The position numbers and the translations under genes were made by a program. Below are positions 1 through 8,009 of a stretch of 20,217 bases of DNA, one piece after another. The notes beneath the pieces were generated by a model. It was given only the letters and a program-made list of their open reading frames with translations, was not told where the DNA came from and did not search any database. Source of the DNA: CAZKTF01 sp964555565 (GTDB taxonomy: Bacteria; Planctomycetota; JAJSAM01; JAKLKS01). Every line of letters begins with the position of its first letter. Position 1 is the stretch's first letter. The stretch is from the NCBI GenBank assembly GCA_964555565.1, contig CAZKTF010000036.1, positions 1 to 20,217 on the forward strand. Reading direction: 5' to 3'.

Positions 1-284
1 CCCTCGCGCCGGAGCCCCTCGTCCCCGGGGTCCACCCGGGCGGGCCAGCGCGGGGCGCCCGCGCCCGCCTCCCGGAGGGTGCGGACCGCCAGCCCCGCGC
101 CGAGCCGCACCGCCGTGCTCTCCGGCGGGTCGGCGGCGAGGTCGTGGAGGAACGTGGTCGCAAGTTCCCCGAGCGTGAACCCGGGCCCCGCCTCCTCCCA
201 AGCGCGGAAGAGCGTCGCCGCCGCGGCGCGCCCCTCCCGCGGGAGGCCCTCGACGGGGGGGAACGCCGGGCGCCGCTCACGCAC
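1..284 (-). CDS. Unrecognised protein, 3' end cut by window edge
   Basis: An open frame of 94 codons runs from a GTG at 284 to the window edge without a stop. The GTG overlaps the end of metG by 8 nt, and a GAGAAGAGG purine run sits just upstream as a ribosome binding site, so it probably belongs to the metG operon. The visible part starts VRERRPAFPPVEGLP and is rich in Ala, Arg, Leu and Glu. It has no membrane segment and no motif I recognise. Codon use has the strong GC3 bias of the neighbouring core genes, which supports coding. I assign no function. A downstream start inside the same frame is possible. Confidence 0.6.
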   Translation of the reverse strand, partial: MRERRPAFPPVEGLPREGRAAAATLFRAWEEAGPGFTLGELATTFLHDLAADPPESTAVRLGAGLAVRTLREAGAGAPRWPARVDPGDEGLRRE

Positions 285-1929
285 GGGGCCTCTTCTCCAG
301 GTCCCGGCGGGGGAACAGCGGAGTGCCCTTGCGCACGCTCCGGCCGGAGATCTCGCCCTGCATCGCGAGGTACAGCTGCCGATCCAGGTCCTCCAGGTCT
401 TCCGCGTTCGGGGCGGCTTCGAGGTCGGAGGCGATCCGGAGGTCCGCCCACTCGTCCGGCTCGAGACCGAGCTGATGCCACATCTCTGCGGCCTTCGTCG
501 GCATGACGGGCGAGAGCAGGATTGCGGTCTGTCTGAGGTAGTTGGCGAGGCCGCGCAAGAACCCCTCAAGCAGCGCTCTCTGCGCGGGGTCCTTGGCCAT
601 CTCCCATGGCGCGCGCCTGTCGATCTGCTCGTTGAGGAACCGCGCGATGCGCATGATCTCGTGGAGGGCCTGTGCGAACTCGAACTCGTCGTAGTGTGCC
701 CGGACCTTCGAGAACTGCGTAACCCCGAGGATGACTCCCGCGGCGGAGGAGCGTTCGAATGGGTATTCCGACCTGTCCGGCACCACCCCCCCGCAGTACT
801 TCTCGATCATCGTGAGCGTCCGGTGCAGCAGGTTCCCGAGCGTGTTCGCGAGGTCGCTCGTGTAGCGCTCCTCGAGGCGCTCGAGGGAGAACTCCCCGTC
901 GCCGCCCCAGGGGATCTCCCTGAGGAGGAAGTACCGGAGCGCGTCCACGCCGTACTGGCGGGCGACCTCGACGGGGGAGACCGTCCCGCCCGCGGACTTG
1001 GAGATCTTGGCGCCTCCGACCTGGACGTAGCCGTGCGTCGTGATGGCCTTCGGGAGGGGCAGGTCCGCCGCCCGGAGCATCGCCGGCCAGATGATGGCGT
1101 GGAACCGGACGATGTCCTTCCCGATGACGTGGAGGTCCGCGGGCCAGAGGTCGGGGACCCGCGGCGTCCCGTCCTGCCGGAAGTGCGCCGCGGTCACGTA
1201 GTTGATGAGGGCCTCGAACCAGACGTAGACCACGTGGTCCGGGTCCCCGGGGAAGGGGATCCCCCAGCGGACGGAGCGGGCGGGCCGCGAGACGGAGATG
1301 TCCTGGAGCCCCTCGCCCAGCAGCGCGAGCATCTCGTTGCGCTTGGACTCCGGCCGGAGCCAATCGGGGTTGGCCCGGTACCAGTCCTTCAGCCAGGGCG
1401 CGAAGGCCGAGAGCCGGAAGAACCAGTTGTCCTCGCGGAGCTTCTCGGGGGTCCGGTCCGGGTGCTCGGGGCAGCGGCCGTCGCGGAGGTCCTTCTCCCC
1501 CTTGAAGGCCTCGCACCCGACGCAGTAGAGCCCCTCGTAGGTCCCGCGGTAGAGGACCGGGGCCTCCTTCCGGGCCTTCCTCCCTTCGTCCCCCTCGCGG
1601 ATCCGCCCGAGGAACCACGCCACGGTCCCGTGGTGGCGGCGCTCGGAGGTCCGGATGTACTCGTCGTAGGAGACGCCGAGGAAGCGCCAGGCCTCCTCGA
1701 ACTTCCGCGCCATCTCGTCGCAGTAGGCCTTCGGCTCGAGGCCGCGCTCCTGCGCCCTCTGGGCGACCTTCAGGGCGTGCTCGTCGTTCCCCGAGAGGAA
1801 GAAGACGTCGTCACCCCGGAGCCTCCGCCAGCGCGCGATCGCGTCCGCCCCGAGGATCTCGTAGGCCGTGCCCAGGTGCGGCGTGTCGTTGGGGTAGTAG
1901 ATCGCGGTCGTGACGTAGAACCGGCCCAT
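277..1929 (-). CDS. metG: Methionyl-tRNA synthetase
   Basis: Charges tRNA-Met with methionine using ATP, in the cytoplasm; essential for translation. The 550-residue protein has the class I signatures: HLGT at residues 18-21 (the HIGH motif) and KISKS at 308-312 (the KMSKS loop). A single zinc knuckle is visible as Cys136, Cys139, Cys153 and His156, typical of the one-knuckle bacterial type, followed by the alpha-helical anticodon-binding domain. It ends without the C-terminal EMAP/Trbp111-like tRNA-binding domain that many longer MetG proteins carry, so it is a short form. The ATG at 1929 is chosen because MGRFYVTTAIYYPND matches the usual N-terminus; the frame stays open upstream but loses family character. 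It is divergent from kynA with only 63 nt between starts. Confidence 0.96.
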   Translation of the reverse strand: MGRFYVTTAIYYPNDTPHLGTAYEILGADAIARWRRLRGDDVFFLSGNDEHALKVAQRAQERGLEPKAYCDEMARKFEEAWRFLGVSYDEYIRTSERRHHGTVAWFLGRIREGDEGRKARKEAPVLYRGTYEGLYCVGCEAFKGEKDLRDGRCPEHPDRTPEKLREDNWFFRLSAFAPWLKDWYRANPDWLRPESKRNEMLALLGEGLQDISVSRPARSVRWGIPFPGDPDHVVYVWFEALINYVTAAHFRQDGTPRVPDLWPADLHVIGKDIVRFHAIIWPAMLRAADLPLPKAITTHGYVQVGGAKISKSAGGTVSPVEVARQYGVDALRYFLLREIPWGGDGEFSLERLEERYTSDLANTLGNLLHRTLTMIEKYCGGVVPDRSEYPFERSSAAGVILGVTQFSKVRAHYDEFEFAQALHEIMRIARFLNEQIDRRAPWEMAKDPAQRALLEGFLRGLANYLRQTAILLSPVMPTKAAEMWHQLGLEPDEWADLRIASDLEAAPNAEDLEDLDRQLYLAMQGEISGRSVRKGTPLFPRRDLEKRPRA

Positions 1930-1935
1930 CGGCGA

Positions 1936-1941
1936 AGTGTA
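1936..1941 (-). promoter_or_regulatory. -10-like hexamer of metG, leaderless arrangement
   Basis: On the minus strand TACACT ends 6 nt before the metG ATG. Transcription would start at or next to the start codon, giving a leaderless mRNA. No clear -35 box and no Shine-Dalgarno sequence is visible. The same arrangement is seen before gatC. Confidence 0.4.
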
Positions 1942-1992
1942 CCCCGGCTTCTCCCTTGCCCGCAGCGAGCCGGCGGGGCGAGACTTGCGCCC

Positions 1993-2880
1993 ATGCCCCG
2001 AGGGAAGAAGCCCGGCCGCGAGCCCGCTGCCGCGGGGCCCGGCGCGCCCCCGCCGCCGCTGCCGGAGGGGGCGCTCTCCTACGCGGACTACCTCCGCGTG
2101 GACGCACTGGTGGGGATGCAGGAGCGGCGCTCGCGGCCCCCGCACCACGACGAGATGCAGTTCATCGTCGTCCACCAGGTCTTCGAGTTGTGGTTCCGGC
2201 TGCTGCTGCACGAGACGGACCGGGTCGGCGCCATGCTGGACCGCGGGGACGACCCCGCGCTCCGCGAGGCGGTCCACCTGCTCCGGCGCGTGGCGCGGGT
2301 CGTGCGGCTGCTCCAGCCGCAGATCGAGATCCTCGACTCCATGAAGCCGCTGCGATTCCTCGGGTTCCGCTCGGTGCTGGAGCCCGCGAGCGGGTTCCAG
2401 TCCTACCAGTTCCGGGAACTGGAGGCGGCCTGGGGGCGGAAGGACCCGCGCCACCTTGCCCACCACGGGAAGAGCCCTGCGCGCGCGGCGCGGCTCCGCG
2501 CCAGGCTCGAGGCCCCCTCCATCGCCGAGCGCCTCGCGGCGCTGCTGCGCCGCCGCGGCCTCGACTACCCCGACGGGGCGGACGAGGCGGCCGCGGCGCG
2601 CCGGGTCGCCGCGCTGCGCGCGGTCTACGAGGCCCCCGCGGTGCACCCGCTCCTGGAGGACCTCCTCGAGCTCCTCCTGGAGGTGGACGGGCAGTTCAAC
2701 CTCTGGCGCCGCCACCACGTCCTCATGGTGGAGCGGATGATCGGGCGGAAGTGGGGGACCGGCGGCTCGCAGGGGGTGCCGTACCTCGAGACCACTCTCG
2801 ACGCGCGGTTCTTCCCCGACCTCTGGGCCGTGCGGACCTACCTCCAGAGGGGGCCTGGGTCCGAGGCGCCGCCGGCATGA
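1993..2880 (+). CDS. kynA: Tryptophan 2,3-dioxygenase
   Basis: Heme enzyme that opens the indole ring of L-tryptophan with O2 to give N-formylkynurenine, the first step of the kynurenine pathway. The 295-residue protein carries FIVVHQVFELWF at about 57-68, whose His61 matches the substrate-side histidine of the family. HHVLMVERMIG follows at about 241-251; one of His241/His242 is the expected axial heme ligand. RKWGTGGSQGVPYL after it is the conserved GTGGS substrate loop. The first 25 residues are a Pro/Ala-rich extension. The ATG at 1993 has no good ribosome binding site, and a weak -10-like GAGACT lies 7 nt upstream. Its stop overlaps the kynU start (ATGA), so the two are translationally coupled. 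Confidence 0.95.
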   Translation: MPRGKKPGREPAAAGPGAPPPPLPEGALSYADYLRVDALVGMQERRSRPPHHDEMQFIVVHQVFELWFRLLLHETDRVGAMLDRGDDPALREAVHLLRRVARVVRLLQPQIEILDSMKPLRFLGFRSVLEPASGFQSYQFRELEAAWGRKDPRHLAHHGKSPARAARLRARLEAPSIAERLAALLRRRGLDYPDGADEAAAARRVAALRAVYEAPAVHPLLEDLLELLLEVDGQFNLWRRHHVLMVERMIGRKWGTGGSQGVPYLETTLDARFFPDLWAVRTYLQRGPGSEAPPA

Positions 2881-4163
2881 GGTCGCCGAGCAAGGCGAGG
2901 CGACCCCCCGTAGCTCCCACCGAAGCGGCCCGAAGGGCCGCGAAGGCGGGGGCGAAGGCGGGCGCGAAGGCGGGCCCCGACGCGCTCGACCGCTGGCGCC
3001 GCGAGTTCCCGATCCTCGCGGGGACCACGTACCTCATCTCGAACTCGCTCGGGGCGATGCCCCGCGGGGCGAAGCGGGACCTCGCGGAGTACGCCGACAC
3101 CTGGGCCGCGCGCGGCGTGCGGGCCTGGCACGAGGGCTGGTGGTCGATGGCGCTCGACGTTGGGGACGAGGTGGGGCGCGTGATCGGCGCCCCGCCGGGC
3201 TCGGTCACGATGCACCAGAACGTGACGCTCGCCTCGGCGGTGGCGGCCTCGACCGTGGACTTCCGGCGCGGGCGGCCGAAGGTCGTCATGGTGGAGATGG
3301 AGTTCCCCTCCCTCCTCTACCTCTACCGGCGGATGGAGGCCTGGGGCGCGGAGGTCGAGGTCGTCCCCTGCCCCGACGGGGTCACGGTCCCCATGGACCG
3401 CCTGCTCGAGGCCATCGACGCGCGCACGGCCCTGGTGCCCATCTCCCACGTGCTCTTCCGCTCCGCCTTCGTCCTCGACGCCGCGGCCGTCGTCCGCCGC
3501 GCCCACGAGGTCGGGGCGCGCGTCGCGCTGGACGTCTTCCAGTCCGCCGGCACCGTGCCCGTGGACGTGACGGGTCTCGGCGTGGACTTCGCGGTGGGGG
3601 GCGCGCTCAAGTGGCTCTGCGGGGGCCCCGGGGCGGCGTTCCTCTACGTGCGGCCCGACCTCGCGCGCACGCTCGAGCCGCGGGTCACCGGCTGGCAGGC
3701 CCACGCGGACCCCTTCGCCTTCGAGTCCGGGCCGATCCGGTTCCGGGAGGACGGCGGGCGGTTCCTCACCGGCACGCCGAACGTGCCGGCGCTCTACGCG
3801 GCCCGGGAGGGGCTCCGGATCGTCCAGGAGATCGGGACCGCGGCCATCCGCCGGAAGTCGATGCGGCAGACCGCCCGCCTCGTCGCGCTCGCCGACCGCG
3901 AGGGCTGGAACGTGACCGCCCCCCGGGACCCGGAGCGGCGCGGGGGGACCGTGGCCATCGACGTCCGGGACGGGGCGGCCGTCGCCGCGGCGCTGAACGC
4001 CCGGGACATCCTCGTGGACTACCGGCCGAGGGCCGGGGTCCGCCTCTCGCCCCACTTCTACACGCGGGACGCGGAGATCGACCTGGCGGCGGCGGCCATC
4101 CGGGAGGTCCTCGAGACGCGGGCCTACGAGCCCTTCCTCGCGGAGAAGCGGGTCGTGACGTGA
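2877..4163 (+). CDS. kynU: Kynureninase
   Basis: PLP enzyme that cleaves L-kynurenine to anthranilate and alanine (or 3-hydroxykynurenine to 3-hydroxyanthranilate). The 428-residue protein shows the aminotransferase class V fold. LDVFQSAG around residues 218-225 holds the pyridine-nitrogen Asp219. GGALKWLCGGPG at 241-252 holds the Schiff-base Lys245, followed by FLYVRPDL. TGWQAH and FLTGTPNVPALYAA are also family signatures. The first 35 residues are a low-complexity tail with three AKAG repeats and precede the family homology, so the true start could lie further in. The start at 2877 is preferred because it overlaps the kynA stop as ATGA. The stop overlaps the kynB GTG start. Confidence 0.94.
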   Translation: MRSPSKARRPPVAPTEAARRAAKAGAKAGAKAGPDALDRWRREFPILAGTTYLISNSLGAMPRGAKRDLAEYADTWAARGVRAWHEGWWSMALDVGDEVGRVIGAPPGSVTMHQNVTLASAVAASTVDFRRGRPKVVMVEMEFPSLLYLYRRMEAWGAEVEVVPCPDGVTVPMDRLLEAIDARTALVPISHVLFRSAFVLDAAAVVRRAHEVGARVALDVFQSAGTVPVDVTGLGVDFAVGGALKWLCGGPGAAFLYVRPDLARTLEPRVTGWQAHADPFAFESGPIRFREDGGRFLTGTPNVPALYAAREGLRIVQEIGTAAIRRKSMRQTARLVALADREGWNVTAPRDPERRGGTVAIDVRDGAAVAAALNARDILVDYRPRAGVRLSPHFYTRDAEIDLAAAAIREVLETRAYEPFLAEKRVVT

Positions 4164-4795
4164 GGCGCGCCCCGCGGCTCCTCGACATCAGCCAGCCCCT
4201 GGACGCGCGGACCGCCGCGTGGCCCGGCGACACCCCCTTCGCCGCGCGGTGGGTGGCCGCGATCGCGCGCGGGGCGGCCGTGAACGTCTCCGTGGTGACG
4301 ACCTCCCCCCACAACGGGACCCACGCGGACGCCCCCTGCCACTTCGTGGACGGGGCGGCGGGGATCGGGGAGGTCCCGCTCGAGAGCTACATCGGCCCCT
4401 GCCGGGTCGTCCAGCGGATGGGCGACCGCCCGCTCGCCGCGGCGGAGGTCCGCCGGTGGCGCGTGCGGCGCGGCGAGCGGCTCCTCGTCCGCACCCGCAG
4501 GCGCGTGGACCCGCGGCGGTTCCCGGCCCGGTTCGCGCACCTCACCGGCGAGTCCGCCCGGGCGCTGGCGGGGGCCGGCGCCGTCCTCTTCGGGATCGAC
4601 ACCCCGAGCGTGGACCACCGCGAGAGCAAGTCCATGGAGGCGCACCGGGCCCTGCTCTCGGGCGGCGTCGCGATCCTCGAGAACCTCGACCTCACCCGCG
4701 CCCGCCCCGGCCGCTGGGAGCTGCTCGCGGCCCCGGTGAAGTTCACGGGGCTGGACGCGGGGTTCGTGAGGGCGGTGCTACGAACCCGCCGTTAA
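4160..4795 (+). CDS. kynB: Kynurenine formamidase (arylformamidase), cyclase family
   Basis: Hydrolyses N-formylkynurenine to kynurenine and formate, the step between KynA and KynU. The 211-residue length is normal for the bacterial KynB type. The metal-binding signature HxGTHxDxPxH is complete: His51, His55, Asp57 and His61. An early LDISQPL and the FGIDTPSVD and ILENLDL blocks also match the family. The start is a GTG whose last bases form the kynU stop (GTGA overlap); no alternative start gives such clean coupling. It closes the operon, which therefore contains a complete tryptophan-to-anthranilate route but no kynurenine 3-monooxygenase or 3-hydroxyanthranilate dioxygenase. Confidence 0.94.
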   Translation: MRRAPRLLDISQPLDARTAAWPGDTPFAARWVAAIARGAAVNVSVVTTSPHNGTHADAPCHFVDGAAGIGEVPLESYIGPCRVVQRMGDRPLAAAEVRRWRVRRGERLLVRTRRRVDPRRFPARFAHLTGESARALAGAGAVLFGIDTPSVDHRESKSMEAHRALLSGGVAILENLDLTRARPGRWELLAAPVKFTGLDAGFVRAVLRTRR

Positions 4796-4927
4796 CCCGA
4801 GGGGGCGCCAGTTCCGTCGCCGGGGCGGTTGGCTCCCTGGGATGTGTAGCGTCGGGACCCGTGCCGTGCAGGGGAAGTTTGTGTCCCAGAGGGCCCGTTG
4901 ACGAGGATGTCGATCGGCTGGCTGCAA

Positions 4928-4954
4928 GTGTCCACTACGCGAGGTAGTGTGTCC
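4928..4954. promoter_or_regulatory. Inverted repeat flanked by direct repeats upstream of the methyltransferase
   Basis: CACTAC (4933-4938) and GTAGTG (4944-4949) form a perfect 6-bp inverted repeat with a 5-nt spacer, flanked by direct copies of GTGTCC at 4928-4933 and 4949-4954. It lies about 85 nt before the methyltransferase start in a 241-nt intergenic stretch with no other feature I can see. A dyad here could be an operator controlling methyltransferase expression, but no controller-protein gene is visible, and a chance dyad of this length is possible. Confidence 0.25.
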
Positions 4955-5036
4955 TCAAGCGAAGAAGGGAGGTGTCAGCGCGCCCCGTAGGCGCGGCGAT
5001 CCTCCCCTCAGGTAGCTAGAAAGGCGTCCGACAGCG

Positions 5037-6089
5037 ATGACTTCACCACTTGCCCAGGCGATGATCAGGAGGGCGAAGCGCCCCTCCGTGAGGCCACCCG
5101 CGGACGCGGTCCACGAGACCGTCGTCTCCGAGCCCGACGCCCTTGAGGAGTACCTCCCCGCGGGCCTAGGCTCACTCGCCGACCCGCAGACCGCCCTCCC
5201 GCGGATCGCCAAGGACCCGAAGGTGACGGCGGCGATAGAGTCAAGGCTTCGGGACGTCCCCACCACCCACACATTGCACCGAGCAGACGCGCGACAACTC
5301 GACTTCCTTGCTCCAGAGTCGGTCCACCTGGTCGTGACCTCGCCGCCATACTGGACCCTCAAGGAGTACCGGCACTCCGAGGGCCAGCTCGGGCACGTCC
5401 AGGACTACGAGGACTTCCTCCGCCAGCTGGACCTCGTGTGGTCCCACTGCCTTCGGGCCCTCGTTCCGGGGGGCCGCCTCATCTGCGTCGTCGGGGACGT
5501 CTGCCTCTCCCGCCGGAAGAACAACGGCCGGCACATGGTCGTCCCGCTCCACGCCTCCATCCAGGAGCACTGCCGGACCCTCGGGTTCGACAACCTCTCG
5601 CCCATCATCTGGCACAAGATCGCCAACGCGGTCTACGAGGTGGACAACGGCTCCGGCGGGTTCCTCGGGAAGCCCTATGAGCCCAACGCCGTCATCAAGA
5701 ACGACATCGAGTTCATCCTCATGGAGCGGAAGTCAGGCGGCTACCGGAGTCCCTCCGTGGCGACGCGCATCCTCAGCGTGATCCCCGCCTCTAGGCACCA
5801 GGAGTGGTTCCAGCAGATCTGGACCGGGCTGACGGGGGCCTCGACACGCGACCACCCCGCCCCGTACCCGGTAGGGTTGGCGGAGCGCCTCATCCGGATG
5901 TTCAGCTTCGTGGGCGACACGGTCCTGGACCCCTTCATGGGGACGGCGTCCACGAACGTCGCGGCGGCACGCACCGGGCGGAACAGCATCGGCGTCGAGC
6001 TGGACCACCAGTACTTCAAGATGGCCCGCGGTCGTCTGGTCCGAGAGACCGAGGGGCTGTTCGGGAAGGCACGCGTCGTCATCCCGTAG
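5037..6089 (+). CDS. Beta-type DNA methyltransferase (probable N4-cytosine) of a restriction-modification pair
   Basis: Transfers a methyl group from S-adenosylmethionine to an exocyclic amino group in DNA. The 350-residue protein carries catalytic motif IV as TSPPYW at 101-106 and the AdoMet-binding motif I as LDPFMGTAST at about 297-306. That catalytic-before-binding order defines the beta class, with target recognition lying between. SPPY rather than DPPY or NPPY favours N4-cytosine, but N6-adenine cannot be excluded. The first 70 residues are an extension without clear family character, and a second in-frame ATG lies at 5061. G+C is lower than in the kyn operon, consistent with transfer. 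It converges on the nuclease gene, 85 nt away, fitting a protective methylase. The recognition sequence cannot be read from this. Confidence 0.88.
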   Translation: MTSPLAQAMIRRAKRPSVRPPADAVHETVVSEPDALEEYLPAGLGSLADPQTALPRIAKDPKVTAAIESRLRDVPTTHTLHRADARQLDFLAPESVHLVVTSPPYWTLKEYRHSEGQLGHVQDYEDFLRQLDLVWSHCLRALVPGGRLICVVGDVCLSRRKNNGRHMVVPLHASIQEHCRTLGFDNLSPIIWHKIANAVYEVDNGSGGFLGKPYEPNAVIKNDIEFILMERKSGGYRSPSVATRILSVIPASRHQEWFQQIWTGLTGASTRDHPAPYPVGLAERLIRMFSFVGDTVLDPFMGTASTNVAAARTGRNSIGVELDHQYFKMARGRLVRETEGLFGKARVVIP

Positions 6090-6174
6090 TCGGGTGTTCT
6101 GCCGGCATGGCCCTCAACACCGGGGACTCCCGGCGCGTCGAGCGCGGGTTCCCGTGGCCCGCGTCGGCGTTGGC

Positions 6175-6978
6175 TCAGCGACGGGGCGCCGGGAGAGCCG
6201 AGAACCGATCGGTCCAGAACCGACTCACGCGCGCCAAGAATGTCTCGTAGTGATCTGGTTCCCCCGGCTGCGGAGCCGGCGGGTCGGTCCACAGCTTCAC
6301 GGGCGCCTTCTCGTTGTCACACTCGACCACGACGGAGGTGTAGGCGTCGAAGCCGACCTTCCCGACCTCGTCGCGCAACTGCAGCCCGCGGAGATGGCGC
6401 ACCATGTCTCCGGCGGCCTTCGGCTGGTTGTGCTTCGTCACCTCGAGAGGAGTGCCCGGGAACTGGTTGCGAAGTGGGGACACGAAGGTCTTGGCGATGT
6501 TGACGACGGTGATACCGGTCGCGATGGCCTCGGGCCAGCCCTGGTGGATGATCTCGTGGGAGGAGCTGAGCTCGTCGTAGACGCGGGGTTTCGACTTCCC
6601 GTGCTCGGTCATGACCGTCTTCGCCTCGCACGAGAACAGGAGCGTCCCGATCTTGCCCTTGACCAGTCCTCCGCCGACCTCCATCACGCGGTCCGTCCCC
6701 TTGGGCAGGCCGATGGCGAGGTCGAGCGTCTTGCTCTTCTTGGTCACCGGGCTCTCGATCTTGAAGTTGATGCCGTAGACCAGGTACCCGCGCTCCGCCT
6801 GCTCCCTCAGCGTCGGACAGGACCCAAAGAGATCCTGAACCACGGCCTCGCAGAGGGCGATGGAGTGGGCGTCGCTCCTGGAGTGGTACCTGTAGACGAG
6901 TCCGGTCTTCGGGTCCTTGTGCCGGTTGTTGTCCAGCCAGCGCGCGAAGCGCTCAGGGGCGAGCGGAGTTGCTCCCAC
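6175..6978 (-). CDS. PD-(D/E)XK-like nuclease, probable restriction endonuclease
   Basis: Likely cuts unmodified DNA as partner of the convergent methyltransferase. The 267-residue protein has a putative PD-(D/E)XK core: Asp86 in LDLAIG, then a beta-strand LLFSCEAK with Glu118 and Lys120. A conserved-looking block, RVYDELSSSHEIIHQGWP, follows. Family length and core layout fit type II enzymes, but I cannot place it in a named restriction family. The GTG at 6978 is chosen because AAGGAAGG sits 5 nt upstream; a TTG at 7014 would add 12 residues. There is no signal peptide or membrane segment. Base composition matches the methyltransferase rather than the flanking core genes. The endonuclease role is inferred from context and the putative catalytic residues. 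Confidence 0.75.
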   Translation of the reverse strand: MGATPLAPERFARWLDNNRHKDPKTGLVYRYHSRSDAHSIALCEAVVQDLFGSCPTLREQAERGYLVYGINFKIESPVTKKSKTLDLAIGLPKGTDRVMEVGGGLVKGKIGTLLFSCEAKTVMTEHGKSKPRVYDELSSSHEIIHQGWPEAIATGITVVNIAKTFVSPLRNQFPGTPLEVTKHNQPKAAGDMVRHLRGLQLRDEVGKVGFDAYTSVVVECDNEKAPVKLWTDPPAPQPGEPDHYETFLARVSRFWTDRFSALPAPRR

Positions 6979-7086
6979 GTGGTCCTTCCTTGCCCAGCCG
7001 TGCCTGGCGGCCAAAGAGCCGGCGAATCTAGTCCGGGCCGCAGTTGCGGCCTTGGAATCCCACAGCGACTCCTGAACAGAGCGATC

Positions 7087-7371
7087 TCATGGAGCCGGCT
7101 GGAACTCCTTGGGTGGCTGCATCCCTGCCCGGACGCACCACTCCCACAGGTCCCCGTGATGCTGCCGCTCTAGCAGGAGGTCCGGGAATGCCCCCACGAC
7201 CGCATCCCCGAGGGCCTCGACGGGGACGTCGAACACAGCTCCCGCGACAATTGACGTTCGCGTCCTCAACGGGGTGGCCGGAGGCCTCCCCACGGAGGAG
7301 CCGTCCCGCCAAGGGCTCGCCATTGGCCATGCGAACCTCAATGGAGCCACCGCCTCCCAGTGGGACTGCGG
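7087..7371 (-). pseudogene. Probable frameshifted gene remnant
   Basis: On the minus strand one frame gives VPLGGGGSIEVRMANGEPL and continues to about VEDANVN. At about 7250-7262 the protein-like reading moves to a second frame, IVAGAVFDVPVEALGD, then DLWEWCVRAGM, ending at a TGA at 7087-7089. Joining the two needs one frameshift. A short open 20-codon tail overlaps the stop as ATGA. I do not recognise the family. It is codirectional with the nuclease and about 110 nt upstream of it. Confidence 0.3.
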
Positions 7372-7499
7372 CCGAGGTCCTGCGCGCGAAGGAGGATGCC
7401 GGGGAATCGCCCGGGCACGGGTTATCGGAACCGCCGTGGTCGCCGTTTGCACGAGAGGCCCAGGCGGCTGTCCGGGTCCGGGTCCCGCGGTGGTGGGAC

Positions 7500-7652
7500 C
7501 TAGTCGTCCTGCTCCTCCTCGCCCACGGGTGCGGGGGGCCTGGGGAGGCCATAAGGGCGTGCCAGCGGTTCGTTGCGGGGTTCCACCCGGGGCAGTGGCA
7601 CCGCCGAGATGCCGCCGGCAGCGTCATCGAGCCCGTGGGGACGTGTGCATCC
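7500..7652 (-). pseudogene. Possible C-terminal fragment of a lost gene
   Basis: A minus-strand frame reads GGISAVPLPRVEPRNEPLA and ends in a Pro-rich, acidic tail GEEEQDD before a TAG at 7500-7502. A stop just upstream at about 7653 leaves no room for an N-terminus. The composition resembles the disordered end of a real protein, but it may be chance. Confidence 0.2.
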
Positions 7653-7731
7653 TCAGGAAGGGGACACCGCGGGGCACTGCTCGTCTGTTACCTTGGACTC
7701 CCGCGGGCAGTCCTTCGGGGCCTGACGGCTC

Positions 7732-7905
7732 ATGGAGGCTGGCATCGCCGGCGGAGGTGGGAAGATGCAGAGTCGGAAGCTCGATGCCATCAGGCGGTAC
7801 CTGGAGAAGACGGTGCACCCGAACGGCGGGGGGCCCACGCTAGAGGCGATGCCTTCCCTTCTCACATCAGCGTGGAAGAGCTACGATGGAACAGGCGGCT
7901 GTTGA
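7732..7905 (+). CDS. Small ORF or N-terminal gene fragment, 57 residues
   Basis: A plus-strand frame begins at ATG 7732 (or ATG 7765 after a GGTGGGAAG run) and reads MQSRKLDAIRRYLEKTV, then TLEAMPSLLTSAWKSYDG, before a TGA at 7903-7905. The amphipathic start and residue balance look like real coding, and the sudden end suggests truncation by frameshift. It lies about 110 nt before the DUF262 gene and could be a decayed upstream member of that module. I do not recognise the family. Confidence 0.25.
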   Translation: MEAGIAGGGGKMQSRKLDAIRRYLEKTVHPNGGGPTLEAMPSLLTSAWKSYDGTGGC

Positions 7906-8003
7906 CGGACTTGGGTCCGAGGGCTGTTCCGCGAGAGCGCACTTCTCCTCAGAGCCGCTGGGGGGGGCCCGACGGGTCGCCGACCAGTGGTCAGGTATCG
8001 GAT

Positions 8004-8009
8004 AGGAGG
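8004..8009 (+). promoter_or_regulatory. Strong ribosome binding site fixing a GTG start
   Basis: A perfect AGGAGG lies 5 nt before the GTG at 8015 and decides the DUF262 start in favour of GTG over any later ATG. Confidence 0.7.

Noticed and set aside
79..1992. A long plus-strand open frame running into kynA from position 79
   Set aside because: It is antisense to metG; its translation is Arg/Pro/Val-rich without domains, and kynA homology begins only at about 1993. High GC3 makes such shadow frames common.
4796..5036. tRNA, attachment site or integrase trace at the left edge of the island
   Set aside because: I saw no cloverleaf, no repeat shared with the right edge and no recombinase coding.
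7028..7090. A 20-codon minus-strand ORF (MRSLCSGVAVG) before the nuclease as a leader or controller peptide
   Set aside because: It is too short, has no helix-turn-helix, and probably is just the tail of a decayed frame.
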